NCBI RefSeq assembly: GCF_014236655.1
Contig: NZ_JACMYG010000003.1
Coordinates: forward strand, 124,001-188,000
Origin: Pseudomonas kielensis
GTDB lineage: Bacteria > Pseudomonadota > Gammaproteobacteria > Pseudomonadales > Pseudomonadaceae
Reading direction: 5' to 3'
DNA: 64,000 nucleotides
Shown: piece by piece, positions 56,037 through 64,000 of the stretch
How positions within the stretch are numbered: the first letter of the stretch is position 1
Layout of the letters: each line of letters starts with the position of its first letter
The notes under the pieces: model-generated
What the model was told of the DNA's origin: nothing
Seen by the model: only the letters and a program-made list of their open reading frames with translations
The model's database searches: none
Position numbers and translations under genes: made by a program

Positions 56037-57239
56037 TCAGCGTGGCTTGCGCGAGGGCCACACCGCCACCAGCACCAGCAGGGCCGCTGCGCACAGGTAG
56101 GGCAGGCGTGGTTCCAGGGCATAGATCAGGGTGGCGGCCAAGGGTCCGATGACCACGCCAAACCCCTGGGCGGCACCGATGCTGCCGGCCGTGGCGCCTT
56201 GCTCGGAAGCCTCCACGGCATTGGCGGCCAGGGCGGCGAAGGACGGGAAAATCCAGCCCATGCCCGCTGCAGAGACAAAAAAGCACAGCCACAGGCCCCA
56301 GGCGGTGTGGGCGAACATGCTGCCGGCATAGCCGCACGCCGCAATCAGCGCGCCGATGCGGATCAGGCGCTGCGGCGACCAATCCAGTTTGCGCACGATC
56401 AACTGAGAGCAAATCAGCGCCAGGCCGACCATGGTCAGGGCGATGCCGGCGGTTTGCGCCGCTTCGGATGGGCCCATACCCAATCGGTCGATGGCGTAGA
56501 AGCCGACGGTGATCTGTGCGATCGACACACACAGCATGGCCACGAAGGCCACGGCCATTGGCCGGCGCAGGCGCGGATCGTTGAGGCGCACGCTGCGCGG
56601 GGCTTGCTTGAGGTGCAGTTCCTGGCCCTTGAGCTTGAATCGCAGCACCAGGAATGCCAGCAACGGCAACAGCGCCATGGCGTAGAACGGCAGGCTCAGG
56701 CTATAGCGCGACAGCAGGGCGGCGATCGCCGGGCCGATTACCAGGCCACAGGCGTTGGCGGCGCCCAGCGAGGCCATGGCGGGGGCGCGGTACCGGGGTT
56801 CGAGGTTGTCGGCGATCAAGGCGTTGCAACCCACCGGAATCGCCGCGTAGAACACGCCAATGATCCCGCGCCCGAGCATGATCCCGATAAACCCCACCAG
56901 GGCCGAAGGCAGCCATTGCAGGGAGAGGTCGATGAACACGCAGAGCGCCCAGTAGGCGAGGGTGAAGCCGCCGACGCCGAGCAACAGGATATGCCGGCGG
57001 CCACGCCGGTCGCTGAACTCGCCCCAGGGCCGGGCAAGGAGCATCCACAGTACGCCGGACACGGTTACCGCCGCCCCTGCTTGCCAGGTGGCCATGCCCA
57101 GCACCCGGGAAATCGGGCCGATCAGCGACACAAAAGCCATCATGGCCATGGTGCAGGCCATGTTGACGACCAGCAGCGGGCGCATGTCAAAGGTACTGTG
57201 CGTCAGTGCGGCATCGGCACTGGCGGTGGGCGTGGTCAT
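56037..57239 (-). CDS. MFS transporter
   Basis: A 400-residue major-facilitator protein with 12 membrane segments. It has the loop 2-3 signature GEFSDRRGRRHILLLG and the central IGVFYAAIPVGCNALIADNLEPRYRAPAMASLGAANACGLVIGP, typical of drug- or siderophore-export members. I chose the ATG at 57239, which has GGATG upstream; one at 57251 is also possible. Substrate unknown. Confidence 0.87.
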   Translation of the reverse strand: MTTPTASADAALTHSTFDMRPLLVVNMACTMAMMAFVSLIGPISRVLGMATWQAGAAVTVSGVLWMLLARPWGEFSDRRGRRHILLLGVGGFTLAYWALCVFIDLSLQWLPSALVGFIGIMLGRGIIGVFYAAIPVGCNALIADNLEPRYRAPAMASLGAANACGLVIGPAIAALLSRYSLSLPFYAMALLPLLAFLVLRFKLKGQELHLKQAPRSVRLNDPRLRRPMAVAFVAMLCVSIAQITVGFYAIDRLGMGPSEAAQTAGIALTMVGLALICSQLIVRKLDWSPQRLIRIGALIAACGYAGSMFAHTAWGLWLCFFVSAAGMGWIFPSFAALAANAVEASEQGATAGSIGAAQGFGVVIGPLAATLIYALEPRLPYLCAAALLVLVAVWPSRKPR

Positions 57240-57326
57240 GGGCAACATCATCCGTGAAAGTCGAGGGCGTGGGGGATGGTAGCCAAAAGCGCACGATCCA
57301 CAAAGGTCAGAATGTTAACCACCCCC

Positions 57327-57353
57327 TGTAGGAGCGAGCTTGCTCGCGAAGAC
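57327..57353 (+). repeat. REP element
   Basis: CTGTAGGAGCGAGCTTGCTC followed by GCGAAGA, a variant with GTAGGAG in place of GTGGGAG. Confidence 0.8.
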
Positions 57354-57440
57354 GGCGAAAGCAATGCGCAATATCAGCCGGTGCCCGTCAGCGTTGACGA
57401 GGTTCGCGTGCAAGCCTGCGCCTGCCACAGCAATAAAAAA

Positions 57441-57464
57441 GCCCCGTCACCAGGACGGGGCTTT
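57441..57464 (-). terminator. Terminator of ybiT
   Basis: GCCCCGTC (57441-57448) pairs perfectly with GACGGGGC (57454-57461) around a 5-nt loop, with A-runs on the left that read as T-runs on the minus strand. Confidence 0.85.
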
Positions 57465-57500
57465 GACTTGCAGCGTGTCGCTTGAAACTAACAGCTGACC

Positions 57501-59090
57501 TTAGAACACCACGCCTTGGCTGCGCAGGTAGTCGTCGTAGGTGCCGCTGAAGTCGGTCACGCCGCTTGGGCTCAGCTCGATGATGCGAGTGGCCAGGGAC
57601 GATACGAACTCACGGTCGTGGCTGACGAAGATCAGCGTGCCCGGGTAGTTCTCCAGCGCCAGGTTCAGTGCTTCGATGGATTCCATGTCCAAGTGGTTGG
57701 TCGGTTCGTCCATTACCAGCACGTTAGGCTTTTGCAGGATCAGCTTGCCGAACAGCATGCGACCTTGCTCACCACCGGAGATGACCTTGACCGACTTGAG
57801 GATCTCATCGTTGGAGAACAGCATGCGGCCCAGGGTGCCGCGTACCAGTTGCTCGCCACCGGTGGTCCAGCGACCCATCCAGTCGAACAGGTTGGATTCG
57901 TCTTCGAAGTCGGACGCGTGGTCCTGGGCGTAGTAGCCGATTTCCGCGGCGTCGGTCCATTTCACGCTACCGGCATCCGGGCTCAACTCGTTGACCAGGG
58001 TGCGCAGCAGGGTGGTTTTGCCGATGCCGTTAGGGCCGATGATCGCCACGCGCTCGCCGGCTTCAACCTGGAAGCTGAAGTCCTTGAACAACGGCTTGCC
58101 GTCGAAACCCTTGGCCATACGCTCGACGATGACCGCCTGGCGGTGCAGCTTTTTGGTCTGCTCGAAACGGATGAACGGGCTGACCCGGCTCGAAGGCTTG
58201 ACCTCGGCCAGCTGGATCTTGTCGATCGCCTTGGCACGGGAGGTGGCCTGCTTGGCTTTCGAGGCGTTGGCCGAGAAGCGGCTGACGAACGATTGCAGTT
58301 CCGAGATCTGTGCTTTCTTCTTGGCGTTGTCCGAGAGCAACTGCTCGCGGGACTGGGTCGCCACGGTCATGTACTCGTCATAGTTGCCCGGGAACAGGCG
58401 CAGCTCGCCGTAGTCCAGGTCAGCCATGTGGGTGCAGACGCTGTTCAGGAAGTGACGGTCGTGAGAGATGATGATCATCAGGCTCGAACGCTGGGTCAGG
58501 ATGTTTTCCAGCCAGCGAATGGTGTTGATGTCCAGGTGGTTGGTAGGCTCGTCGAGCAGCAGCACTTCCGGGTCGGAGAACAGGGCCTGGGCCAGCAGCA
58601 CGCGCAGTTTCCAGCCTGGGGAGACTTCGCTCATCGGGCCGAAGTGTTGTTCGATGCCAATACCCAGGCCCAGCAGCAGTTCACCGGCGCGGGATTCGGC
58701 GGTGTAGCCGTCCATCTCGGCGAACTCGGTTTCCAGCTCGGCAACGGCCATGCCGTCTTCTTCGGTCATTTCCGGCAGCGAGTAGATGCGATCGCGCTCG
58801 GCCTTGACCTTCCACAGCTCTTCGTGACCCATGATCACAGTGTCGATCACGCTGAATTCTTCGTAGGCGAACTGGTCCTGGCGCAATTTACCCAGGCGCA
58901 CGTTCGGCTCAAGCATCACTTGGCCGCCGGACGGGTCGAGGTCGCCGCCGAGGATTTTCATGAAGGTCGACTTGCCGCAACCGTTGGCGCCGATCAGGCC
59001 GTAGCGGTTACCTGCACCAAATTTGACCGAGACGTTCTCGAACAACGGCTTGGCGCCGAACTGCATCGTGATATTTGCTGTGGAGATCAA
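57501..59090 (-). CDS. ybiT: ABC-F family ATPase YbiT
   Basis: A 529-residue ABC-F translation factor: two ATPase domains and no membrane segments. Walker A motifs are [14 protein letters not shown] and [14 protein letters not shown], signature motifs [15 protein letters not shown] and [16 protein letters not shown], and Walker [12 protein letters not shown] and [12 protein letters not shown]. The linker ([21 protein letters not shown]) contacts the ribosome in this family. Start, length and C-terminus match YbiT. Confidence 0.92.
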   Translation of the reverse strand: MISTANITMQFGAKPLFENVSVKFGAGNRYGLIGANGCGKSTFMKILGGDLDPSGGQVMLEPNVRLGKLRQDQFAYEEFSVIDTVIMGHEELWKVKAERDRIYSLPEMTEEDGMAVAELETEFAEMDGYTAESRAGELLLGLGIGIEQHFGPMSEVSPGWKLRVLLAQALFSDPEVLLLDEPTNHLDINTIRWLENILTQRSSLMIIISHDRHFLNSVCTHMADLDYGELRLFPGNYDEYMTVATQSREQLLSDNAKKKAQISELQSFVSRFSANASKAKQATSRAKAIDKIQLAEVKPSSRVSPFIRFEQTKKLHRQAVIVERMAKGFDGKPLFKDFSFQVEAGERVAIIGPNGIGKTTLLRTLVNELSPDAGSVKWTDAAEIGYYAQDHASDFEDESNLFDWMGRWTTGGEQLVRGTLGRMLFSNDEILKSVKVISGGEQGRMLFGKLILQKPNVLVMDEPTNHLDMESIEALNLALENYPGTLIFVSHDREFVSSLATRIIELSPSGVTDFSGTYDDYLRSQGVVF

Positions 59091-59465
59091 TTACTTTACC
59101 TTTCAATAGCTTAGGTTGCGCATTTTACAGCCGGGAGCAATTTCTGACCCATCTGGAGTATGTTTCGCTGCACTCCAGCCTGAGCGTGAGTTGATCCATC
59201 GCGCATAAGTAGGCAGCAACATCGGCAGGTGTTGGCCGAGTTGCTGGGAAATGAATGCGGGGTTCATGCCAGACATAACGCATATTGTCGCATAGACGTG
59301 ACGACAGTTGTATGGCGGTCTGTATCGTCACCCCAGTGTTTTCGGGGTGGTTTTGCACTGTTTATGCAGCTCAGGCGTCTGTCTTGCGTGCGCGCTGTTC
59401 TTTGAAGGCGGGAAAATCAAAGGCATTCCAAGGAATTTTCCTCCCCCTTTTTTCCGACGTTCTGC
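59091..59465. other. 375-bp region without a clear gene
   Basis: It holds a hairpin CACCCC...GGGGTG (59329-59349) followed by TTTT. A minus-strand frame of 77 codons (59125-59358) has no ribosome site and no recognisable family. It may be leftover from the integrated element marked by the adjacent integrase remnant. No tRNA gene was seen. Confidence 0.5.
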
Positions 59466-59942
59466 TTATTTTTTGACGAACGCCAGAGCGTGCAATGCTC
59501 GCTCGTTGGGCAGAACGAAGCGATCACCGCCAGTTTTTGTGCGCTCCACCACTTCCCCTAAGGCAATTCCGCGGCAGACGTGGGCAGTCCTTTTCTCTAT
59601 GCTCACCGCATCCCACCGCAATGCCAGGGCCTCAGAAAGACGCATGCCCGTAAAAAACACGAACTCGAAAAATGCTGCGTAAATAGTGCTTGGCCAGTGG
59701 TCGTGCTGGTACATCTTCTCGATGATGGTGTTGGCTTCCTCCAGAGTGAAGGGGTCAATTTCTTTCCTGCTTCGCTTCGGAAGCTCACGTGGTGCTGCCG
59801 GGTTCTTCGCTAGAAGCTCCTCTGATACCGCGGACTTGAGAGCCGTCGAAAGCTTGACCAAGGCATTGCGCTTCACCGCCGGCGACGACCATTTGATGCT
59901 CGCCATCGTGCGGCGCAGAAGCGTGGTGGTTGCCTGTGCCAC
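59466..59942 (-). pseudogene. Phage-type tyrosine integrase remnant
   Basis: The frame encodes 158 residues covering part of the core-binding domain (KWSSPAVKRNALVKLSTALKSAV, LLAKNP) and the start of the catalytic domain with the first Arg (FVFFTGMRLSEALALRWDAV, then ERTKTGGDRFVLPN). The HxxR box and catalytic Tyr are missing, as is the N-terminal arm-binding region. A complete phage integrase has about 380 residues, so this is a non-functional relic at the border of the following AT-richer gene group. Confidence 0.78.
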
Positions 59943-60076
59943 AAGACATCTTTCCAGCCTGTTCTAATTTTTAGCTGAGTGGGCACCCCTTCATGACAGA
60001 CGGCTGCGCCTCACCTTTACAAAATGTCCAGATCTGGATATTGTGTCTGAATTAGCTATTGTGCCAGGCGCGTAAA

Positions 60077-61048
60077 ATGTCCAAGATCGAAATGCTAAAA
60101 CTGCTGGATAGGGACAGTGTCAATGCCCTAGTGCTACCCGAGCAGATCCTCTTCGCCGTTCGCGAAGCCTTCTACCTGCATAGCGCAGGAGATGGCCAAA
60201 ACTTCCCCGTTGTTCGCGAAGCGCTGAGTACGGGTGGCATCTTTGGAATCAAATCCGGTGGTATCGCCAACCAAGGCGTGCTCGGATTCAAAGCAGCCGG
60301 TTTCTGGCCGACTAACCGTGCCCTGCAAGGTGAGCCTCATCAAGCGACCATCCTGCTGATTGATCCTACGACCGGACGGCCACTGTGTGTCATTGATGGC
60401 AACGTCATTACGACACTCCGTACAGGTGCGGCCGGGGCCTTGGGTCTGGAGATGTTTGCTCGTCGAGGCAGTTCGCGACTCTGCGTTTTCGGCACCGGCG
60501 TACAGGCCGGCATTCAAGTGGACTACGCGCTTCGCGTGATGTCCGGCATCAAGCATGTCACCTATCTGACGGCAGATGGCGTACCGAGTGCCCAATTTGA
60601 ATCGCAGTTTTCAGACCGTGTTTCCATGCGCCACAGCGCATCGGCAAACGATGCCGTATCCAAAAGTGATGTAGTTATCACAGCGACGCCCGGGGGGCAG
60701 GTGCTGTTTGACCTGGACGCCGTCCAACCCGGTACGCACTTCAACTGCGTGGGTGCAGACACCAAGGGCAAAAGGGAAGTGCCGGGAGGGCTTCTGCCCA
60801 AGGCCAGAATCTTTGTCGACGATAGAGCTCAAGCTTGCCAGCTCGGCGAAACGCAATGGGCGCCGGCGTCACCAGTAACCGAAATCGGTGACCTGCTGAC
60901 AGGGCAAGTCGAATTCATACGTAGTGCCAATGACATCACCCTCTTCGACATGACGGGGTTGGCGCTGCAAGACCTGACAGTTGCTCAGCTTCTGTTCAAG
61001 CAAGCCAATATCGAAGGTATTGGCCACGATATTTCTTGGCCGTGGTAA
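60077..61048 (+). CDS. Ornithine-cyclodeaminase/mu-crystallin family enzyme (iminosuccinate-reductase-like)
   Basis: A 323-residue NAD(P)-binding protein of the OCD/mu-crystallin family: DGNVITTLRTGAAGALGLEM, the Rossmann loop CVFGTGVQAG, DVVITATPG and CVGADTKGKREV. Family activities include ornithine cyclodeaminase, ketimine reductase, the EutC step of ectoine breakdown and BhcD (iminosuccinate to aspartate). The next gene is a threonine-dehydratase-like enzyme, the pairing found in both eutBC and bhcBD. I chose the ATG at 60077; a TTG at 60059 has no ribosome site. The reaction is inferred from the pairing. Confidence 0.82.
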   Translation: MSKIEMLKLLDRDSVNALVLPEQILFAVREAFYLHSAGDGQNFPVVREALSTGGIFGIKSGGIANQGVLGFKAAGFWPTNRALQGEPHQATILLIDPTTGRPLCVIDGNVITTLRTGAAGALGLEMFARRGSSRLCVFGTGVQAGIQVDYALRVMSGIKHVTYLTADGVPSAQFESQFSDRVSMRHSASANDAVSKSDVVITATPGGQVLFDLDAVQPGTHFNCVGADTKGKREVPGGLLPKARIFVDDRAQACQLGETQWAPASPVTEIGDLLTGQVEFIRSANDITLFDMTGLALQDLTVAQLLFKQANIEGIGHDISWPW

Positions 61049-61068
61049 ATCTTTGAGGACATTTTTCT

Positions 61069-62034
61069 ATGCACATCACTCTGCCAACTTATCAAGACGT
61101 AGTCGACGCGGCTACGCGACTTGAGGGAGCAGCCAACGCCACGCCTGTTCTGACGTCTCGTACGATCGATGAGGAAGTCGGGGCAAAGGTATTTTTCAAA
61201 TGCGAAAACTACCAACGTACCGGTTCCTTCAAATTCCGCGGGGCATACAACGCGCTCGCTAAATTCAGCGAAGAGCAACGTCGAGGCGGTGTTGTAGCGT
61301 TCTCTTCGGGGAACCACGCACAAGGAATCGCCTTGGCGGCCAAACTGTTGAAGATCCCGGCCACCATTGTCATGCCAACTGACGCTCCCGCAGCCAAGGT
61401 CGCTGCTACCAAAGGCTATGGTGCCGAGGTTGTGTTCTACGACCGTTATACCGAAGACCGCGAGGCTATCGGTCGGGCGCTGGCCGCCAAGCATGGCATG
61501 ACGCTGATCCCGTCCTATGATCATCCAGACGTGCTGTCCGGCCAGGGTACTGCCGCCAAGGAGCTGTTTGAAAGCGTCGGTCAATTGGACGCCTTGTTTG
61601 TAGGCCTGGGTGGCGGCGGCATGCTGTCGGGAACGACCTTGGCGACACGCGCATTGGCACCAGCGTGCGCTGTGATCGGCGTTGAGCCTGAAGCAGGTAA
61701 CGACGGGCAACAATCTTTCAATTCAGGTGAGATTGTTCACATCGACACCCCTGACACCATCGCAGATGGCGCTCAAACTCAGCATCTTGGCAACTATACC
61801 TTTCCAATTATTTTGAAGGGTGTGAGCCGGGTTGTAACTGTTACTGACGAAGAGCTGATTTCTGCAATGAAGTTCTTTGTTCAGCGCATGAAGATTGTGG
61901 TCGAGCCTACCGGATGCCTGGGTCTTGCCGCAGTAAGAAAGTTAAAGGATGAACTCCAGGGCAAACGAGTCGGCGTCATTATTACAGGCGGTAATATTGA
62001 TATCGACAAGCTTGGAAAGTTTCTCCAGTCCTAA
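61069..62034 (+). CDS. PLP-dependent threonine/hydroxyaspartate dehydratase-like enzyme
   Basis: A 321-residue fold-type II PLP enzyme of the serine racemase/threonine dehydratase/BhcB group. PLP Lys55 lies in YQRTGSFKFRGAYNAL, SSGNHAQG binds the substrate carboxylate, and GLGGGGMLSGT binds the PLP phosphate. There is no C-terminal regulatory ACT domain, so it is not biosynthetic IlvA. Length matches 3-hydroxyaspartate dehydratases. Twenty bp after the OCD-family gene, it could make iminosuccinate from beta-hydroxyaspartate for that enzyme to reduce. Substrate inferred. Confidence 0.82.
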   Translation: MHITLPTYQDVVDAATRLEGAANATPVLTSRTIDEEVGAKVFFKCENYQRTGSFKFRGAYNALAKFSEEQRRGGVVAFSSGNHAQGIALAAKLLKIPATIVMPTDAPAAKVAATKGYGAEVVFYDRYTEDREAIGRALAAKHGMTLIPSYDHPDVLSGQGTAAKELFESVGQLDALFVGLGGGGMLSGTTLATRALAPACAVIGVEPEAGNDGQQSFNSGEIVHIDTPDTIADGAQTQHLGNYTFPIILKGVSRVVTVTDEELISAMKFFVQRMKIVVEPTGCLGLAAVRKLKDELQGKRVGVIITGGNIDIDKLGKFLQS

Positions 62035-62060
62035 GGGTAGTTAGCTTTATCTGGTGAAAA

Positions 62061-62082
62061 TCAGGCGCTCAACAGCGCCTGA
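62061..62082 (+). terminator. Hairpin after the dehydratase gene
   Basis: TCAGGCGCT (62061-62069) pairs perfectly with AGCGCCTGA (62074-62082). No T-tract follows, so it may slow rather than stop transcription into the symporter gene. Confidence 0.5.
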
Positions 62083-62168
62083 CGGCACCGTCTTGCCGGA
62101 ATTTAACGAACATATATTTAGCCCAGACAACATGGCCATAAATAAGGCCACTATAAAAAGAGGTGCAC

Positions 62169-63446
62169 ATGAAAAGCCGCCTTCTCGTTAAAGCGATAGT
62201 TGTCGCGATGATTTTCGGCATAGTCCTAGGAGGCACGCTCCACAGTCAGCTGGATGCTGCGGCCGCAAAAGAAATTTCCGGATACCTGAACCTGGTCACT
62301 GACGTGTTTTTACGTCTGATCAAAATGGTTATCGCACCGTTGGTGCTTGCTACCCTGGTGACCGGGGTTGCCAGCATGTCAGGGAACGGTTCGATGGGCC
62401 GTATCGGCTTTAAAGCCATCACCTGGTTCCTGGTTGCCTCTCTGGTATCCCTGTCCATCGGTTTGCTCTTCGCCAACATTTTCCAGCCAGGTGTCGGTCT
62501 GAACCTGACCGTGAACGGTGAAGCCGTGAGTACGGGCTTGAACACTTCTGGCTTTAGCCTGCCGATCTTCCTCACCCATGTATTTCCTCGAAGCATTATT
62601 GAGGCAATGGGTACAAACGAAGTGCTGCAGATCGTAGTGTTCTCGCTGTTCTTCGGCTCTGCATTAGCGTTCGTCAAGGGCAGAGGCAAAGGCAAGTCCA
62701 TCATCGTGGACATGCTCGAAGAATTGGCCAATGTCATGTTCAGGGTCACCGATTACGTCATGTATGTGGCGCCACTGGCTGTATTTTCAGCCATCGCCGC
62801 CACCATCACCGTGCATGGTCTGGAAATGGTCGTGACCTTTGGCAAGATGGTTGGGCAGTTTTACCTAGGTTTGGCAATTCTGTGGTCGTTAATTACGCTT
62901 GCCGGCTACATGGCCCTCGGCCCACGCATCAAAGACCTGTTCAAGCATATGCGTGAGCCAATTCTGATCGCCTTCTCTACCGCGAGCAGTGAAGCCGCGT
63001 ACCCGAAAACCATTGCCGCCATGGACAAGTTTGGCGCCAACAAACGTGTCAGCAGCTTCGTCCTGCCGTTGGGTTACTCATTCAACCTGGATGGCTCGAT
63101 GATGTACCAAGCCTTCATCGTGATGTTCATCGCGCAGGCGTACAACATTGAAATGACTGTCTCCCACCAGGTCATGGTGTTGCTGACGCTACTGGTTATC
63201 AGCAAAGGTACCGCAGGTGTAGCGCGGGGCGCTCTGGTCGTCCTGGCTGCGGGTCTGCCGATGATGGGCCTTCCGGAAGCAGGCCTGCTTCTCATCCTCG
63301 CCGTTGACCCCATCCTGGACATGGGGCGCACCGCTACCAACGTATTTGGCTGCGGTGTCGCAACAGCCGTCATCGGCCGACACGGTAATGAGCATGAGGA
63401 AGTTGAAACTGCAATTGATGCTGAGAAAAGTCCTCAAGTCGTTTAA
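62169..63446 (+). CDS. Dicarboxylate/amino acid:cation symporter (DAACS family)
   Basis: A 425-residue GltP/DctA-type symporter with eight membrane helices and two re-entrant loops. Signatures are IKMVIAPLVLATLVTGVASM, the HP1 serine motif AFSTASSEAAYPKTI, GYSFNLDGSMMYQAFIVMFIAQAY in TM7 and AVDPILDMGRTATNVFGCGVA in TM8. These proteins import aspartate, glutamate or C4-dicarboxylates. The ATG at 62169 has AGAGGT upstream. Its place after the two hydroxyaspartate-type enzymes fits uptake of the pathway substrate. Confidence 0.9.
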   Translation: MKSRLLVKAIVVAMIFGIVLGGTLHSQLDAAAAKEISGYLNLVTDVFLRLIKMVIAPLVLATLVTGVASMSGNGSMGRIGFKAITWFLVASLVSLSIGLLFANIFQPGVGLNLTVNGEAVSTGLNTSGFSLPIFLTHVFPRSIIEAMGTNEVLQIVVFSLFFGSALAFVKGRGKGKSIIVDMLEELANVMFRVTDYVMYVAPLAVFSAIAATITVHGLEMVVTFGKMVGQFYLGLAILWSLITLAGYMALGPRIKDLFKHMREPILIAFSTASSEAAYPKTIAAMDKFGANKRVSSFVLPLGYSFNLDGSMMYQAFIVMFIAQAYNIEMTVSHQVMVLLTLLVISKGTAGVARGALVVLAAGLPMMGLPEAGLLLILAVDPILDMGRTATNVFGCGVATAVIGRHGNEHEEVETAIDAEKSPQVV

Positions 63447-63475
63447 TCAAAACATAATAATAAGAGAAGCGAAGA

Positions 63476-63619
63476 ATGACGATCAAACCCCTGGGCTTCA
63501 ATAGCCGCTATAACTTCAGTCTCACACTGTTGGCGAGGTTTATGCTCTCGATCTTGGCAGGCTTAACCATTGGCGTTCCGTTTGCGCTCGCCCACGAAAA
63601 AAACCATGAGTTCGAATAA
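63476..63619 (+). CDS. 47-residue membrane protein
   Basis: A short frame with GAGAAGCGAAG upstream. It encodes a polar N-terminus (MTIKPLGFNSRYNFS), one hydrophobic helix (LTLLARFMLSILAGLTIGVP) and a charged tail (AHEKNHEFE). It follows the symporter by 29 bp, and its end overlaps the start of the next frame by 14 nt. No family recognised. Confidence 0.45.
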   Translation: MTIKPLGFNSRYNFSLTLLARFMLSILAGLTIGVPFALAHEKNHEFE

Positions 63620-63749
63620 TCAACAAGTGGGATTGCCAAGTCTCCTGTTACTTGCAACGGGTGGAGCTATCGCAGGCTCCGCCAGCAATCGTGACATCGG
63701 TGACACCCAAAGCGGCTTTGTGGCATCGATGGATCTAAACACACAGTAG
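63606..63749 (+). pseudogene. Type II L-asparaginase remnant (N-terminal fragment)
   Basis: A 47-residue frame whose LPSLLLLATGGAIAGSA is the asparaginase signature (ATGGTIAG with the nucleophile Thr here replaced by Ala). A stop comes 25 residues later, and nothing recognisable follows up to 63899. An intact enzyme has about 330-360 residues, so this is a relic of an asparaginase that would have fed aspartate into the same gene group. The 63750-63899 stretch shows no gene. Confidence 0.5.
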
Positions 63750-63899
63750 TCTCGGATTCTCCCAAACTTCTATTCGCGAGCGGCGTCACCGACGCCTGGC
63801 AAGGTTCAGGCAGCCTCCACAAACGCTCATTGATACATCCAAGAGCTGACGCCGTAGGCATCGCTTGCTGCGCCGGCTCCACCCTAGAAAAGGTTACTT

Positions 63900-64000
63900 A
63901 TGAAAATTGTTAGCACCGCTGCGGCTTCCCAACCTGCCGGTCACTACTCGCAAGCGGTTATTCACCAAGGCTCGCTTTACATTTCGGGCCAGCTTCCCGT
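63900..64000 (+). CDS. RidA-family imine/enamine deaminase, N-terminal part
   Basis: The frame begins MKIVSTAAASQPAGHYSQAV with GSLYISGQLPV and runs off the window. AGHYSQAV and SGQLP are RidA signatures. RidA hydrolyses reactive enamine/imine products of PLP dehydratases, which fits the dehydratase gene upstream. The ATG at 63900 has AAGG 7 nt upstream. The gene is cut by the window end, so only about 33 residues are visible. Confidence 0.85.
   Translation, partial: MKIVSTAAASQPAGHYSQAVIHQGSLYISGQLP

Noticed and set aside
59125-59358. A 77-codon minus-strand frame after ybiT
   Set aside because: GTG start without ribosome site and no recognisable family; kept only as a note in the intergenic entry.
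59091-60076. tRNA or attachment site next to the integrase remnant
   Set aside because: No cloverleaf or tRNA-like sequence was found, and the remnant lacks both ends, so no att site can be defined.

Overview
The window comes from a Pseudomonas chromosome, probably of the fluorescens/putida type. The evidence is glpK-glpR-glpD order, a ptxS-kgu 2-ketogluconate locus with perfect PtxS operators, RND efflux genes, many LysR/AraC/TetR regulators, and repeated GTGGGAGCGAGCTTGCTCGCGA-type REP elements typical of the genus. I saw no rRNA, tRNA or CRISPR array.

1-10.8 kb is a glycerol-to-pyruvate locus. The end of glpK, then glpR and glpD, convert glycerol to dihydroxyacetone phosphate. A five-enzyme operon follows (pyk, a 56-codon ORF, eno, tpiA, a GapN-like non-phosphorylating GAPDH, gpmI). 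It can carry triose phosphate to pyruvate without phosphoglycerate kinase. Sampled stretches of parts of this operon are less GC-rich than glpD, and wrecked mobile DNA follows it: a headless tyrosine recombinase, Tn3-type ends, a 188-bp miniature element and IS21 fragments. Acquisition by transfer is therefore likely.

14.3-18.3 kb is the ptxS-kguE-kguK-kguT locus. The IS scar cuts kguT, and kguD is absent. 18.5-26.9 kb holds a fibronectin-III protein, a DUF1345 protein, and an RND pump (periplasmic adaptor and permease) divergent from a two-component system.

26.9-41.5 kb is the most interesting region. An 8-oxoguanine-deaminase-like hydrolase, a nucleobase (NCS2) permease, a His-rich COG0523 GTPase, a UbiX flavin prenyltransferase, a UbiD decarboxylase and two ACMSD-like amidohydrolases (one without the HxH metal motif) form one leftward operon. 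It is divergent, across a LysR gene, from a Tat-exported molybdenum hydroxylase pair. A second LysR and a three-PAS LuxR regulator follow. I read it as a catabolic cluster for an unidentified N-heterocycle such as a purine- or pterin-like carboxylate.

41.6-59.1 kb is mostly ordinary chromosome: a second two-component system, small secreted and membrane proteins, a dienoyl-CoA isomerase, nudC, a TSUP permease, an AraC regulator, an outer-membrane barrel, pssA, an MFS exporter and ybiT. Within it lies a ToxR/ToxS-like membrane regulator pair followed by a 34-residue membrane peptide and a degenerate EAL protein.

59.4-64 kb begins with an integrase remnant. It then carries an ornithine-cyclodeaminase-family enzyme and a threonine-dehydratase-like enzyme resembling the last two steps of the beta-hydroxyaspartate cycle, a dicarboxylate/amino-acid symporter, small ORFs, an asparaginase remnant and the start of a RidA gene.
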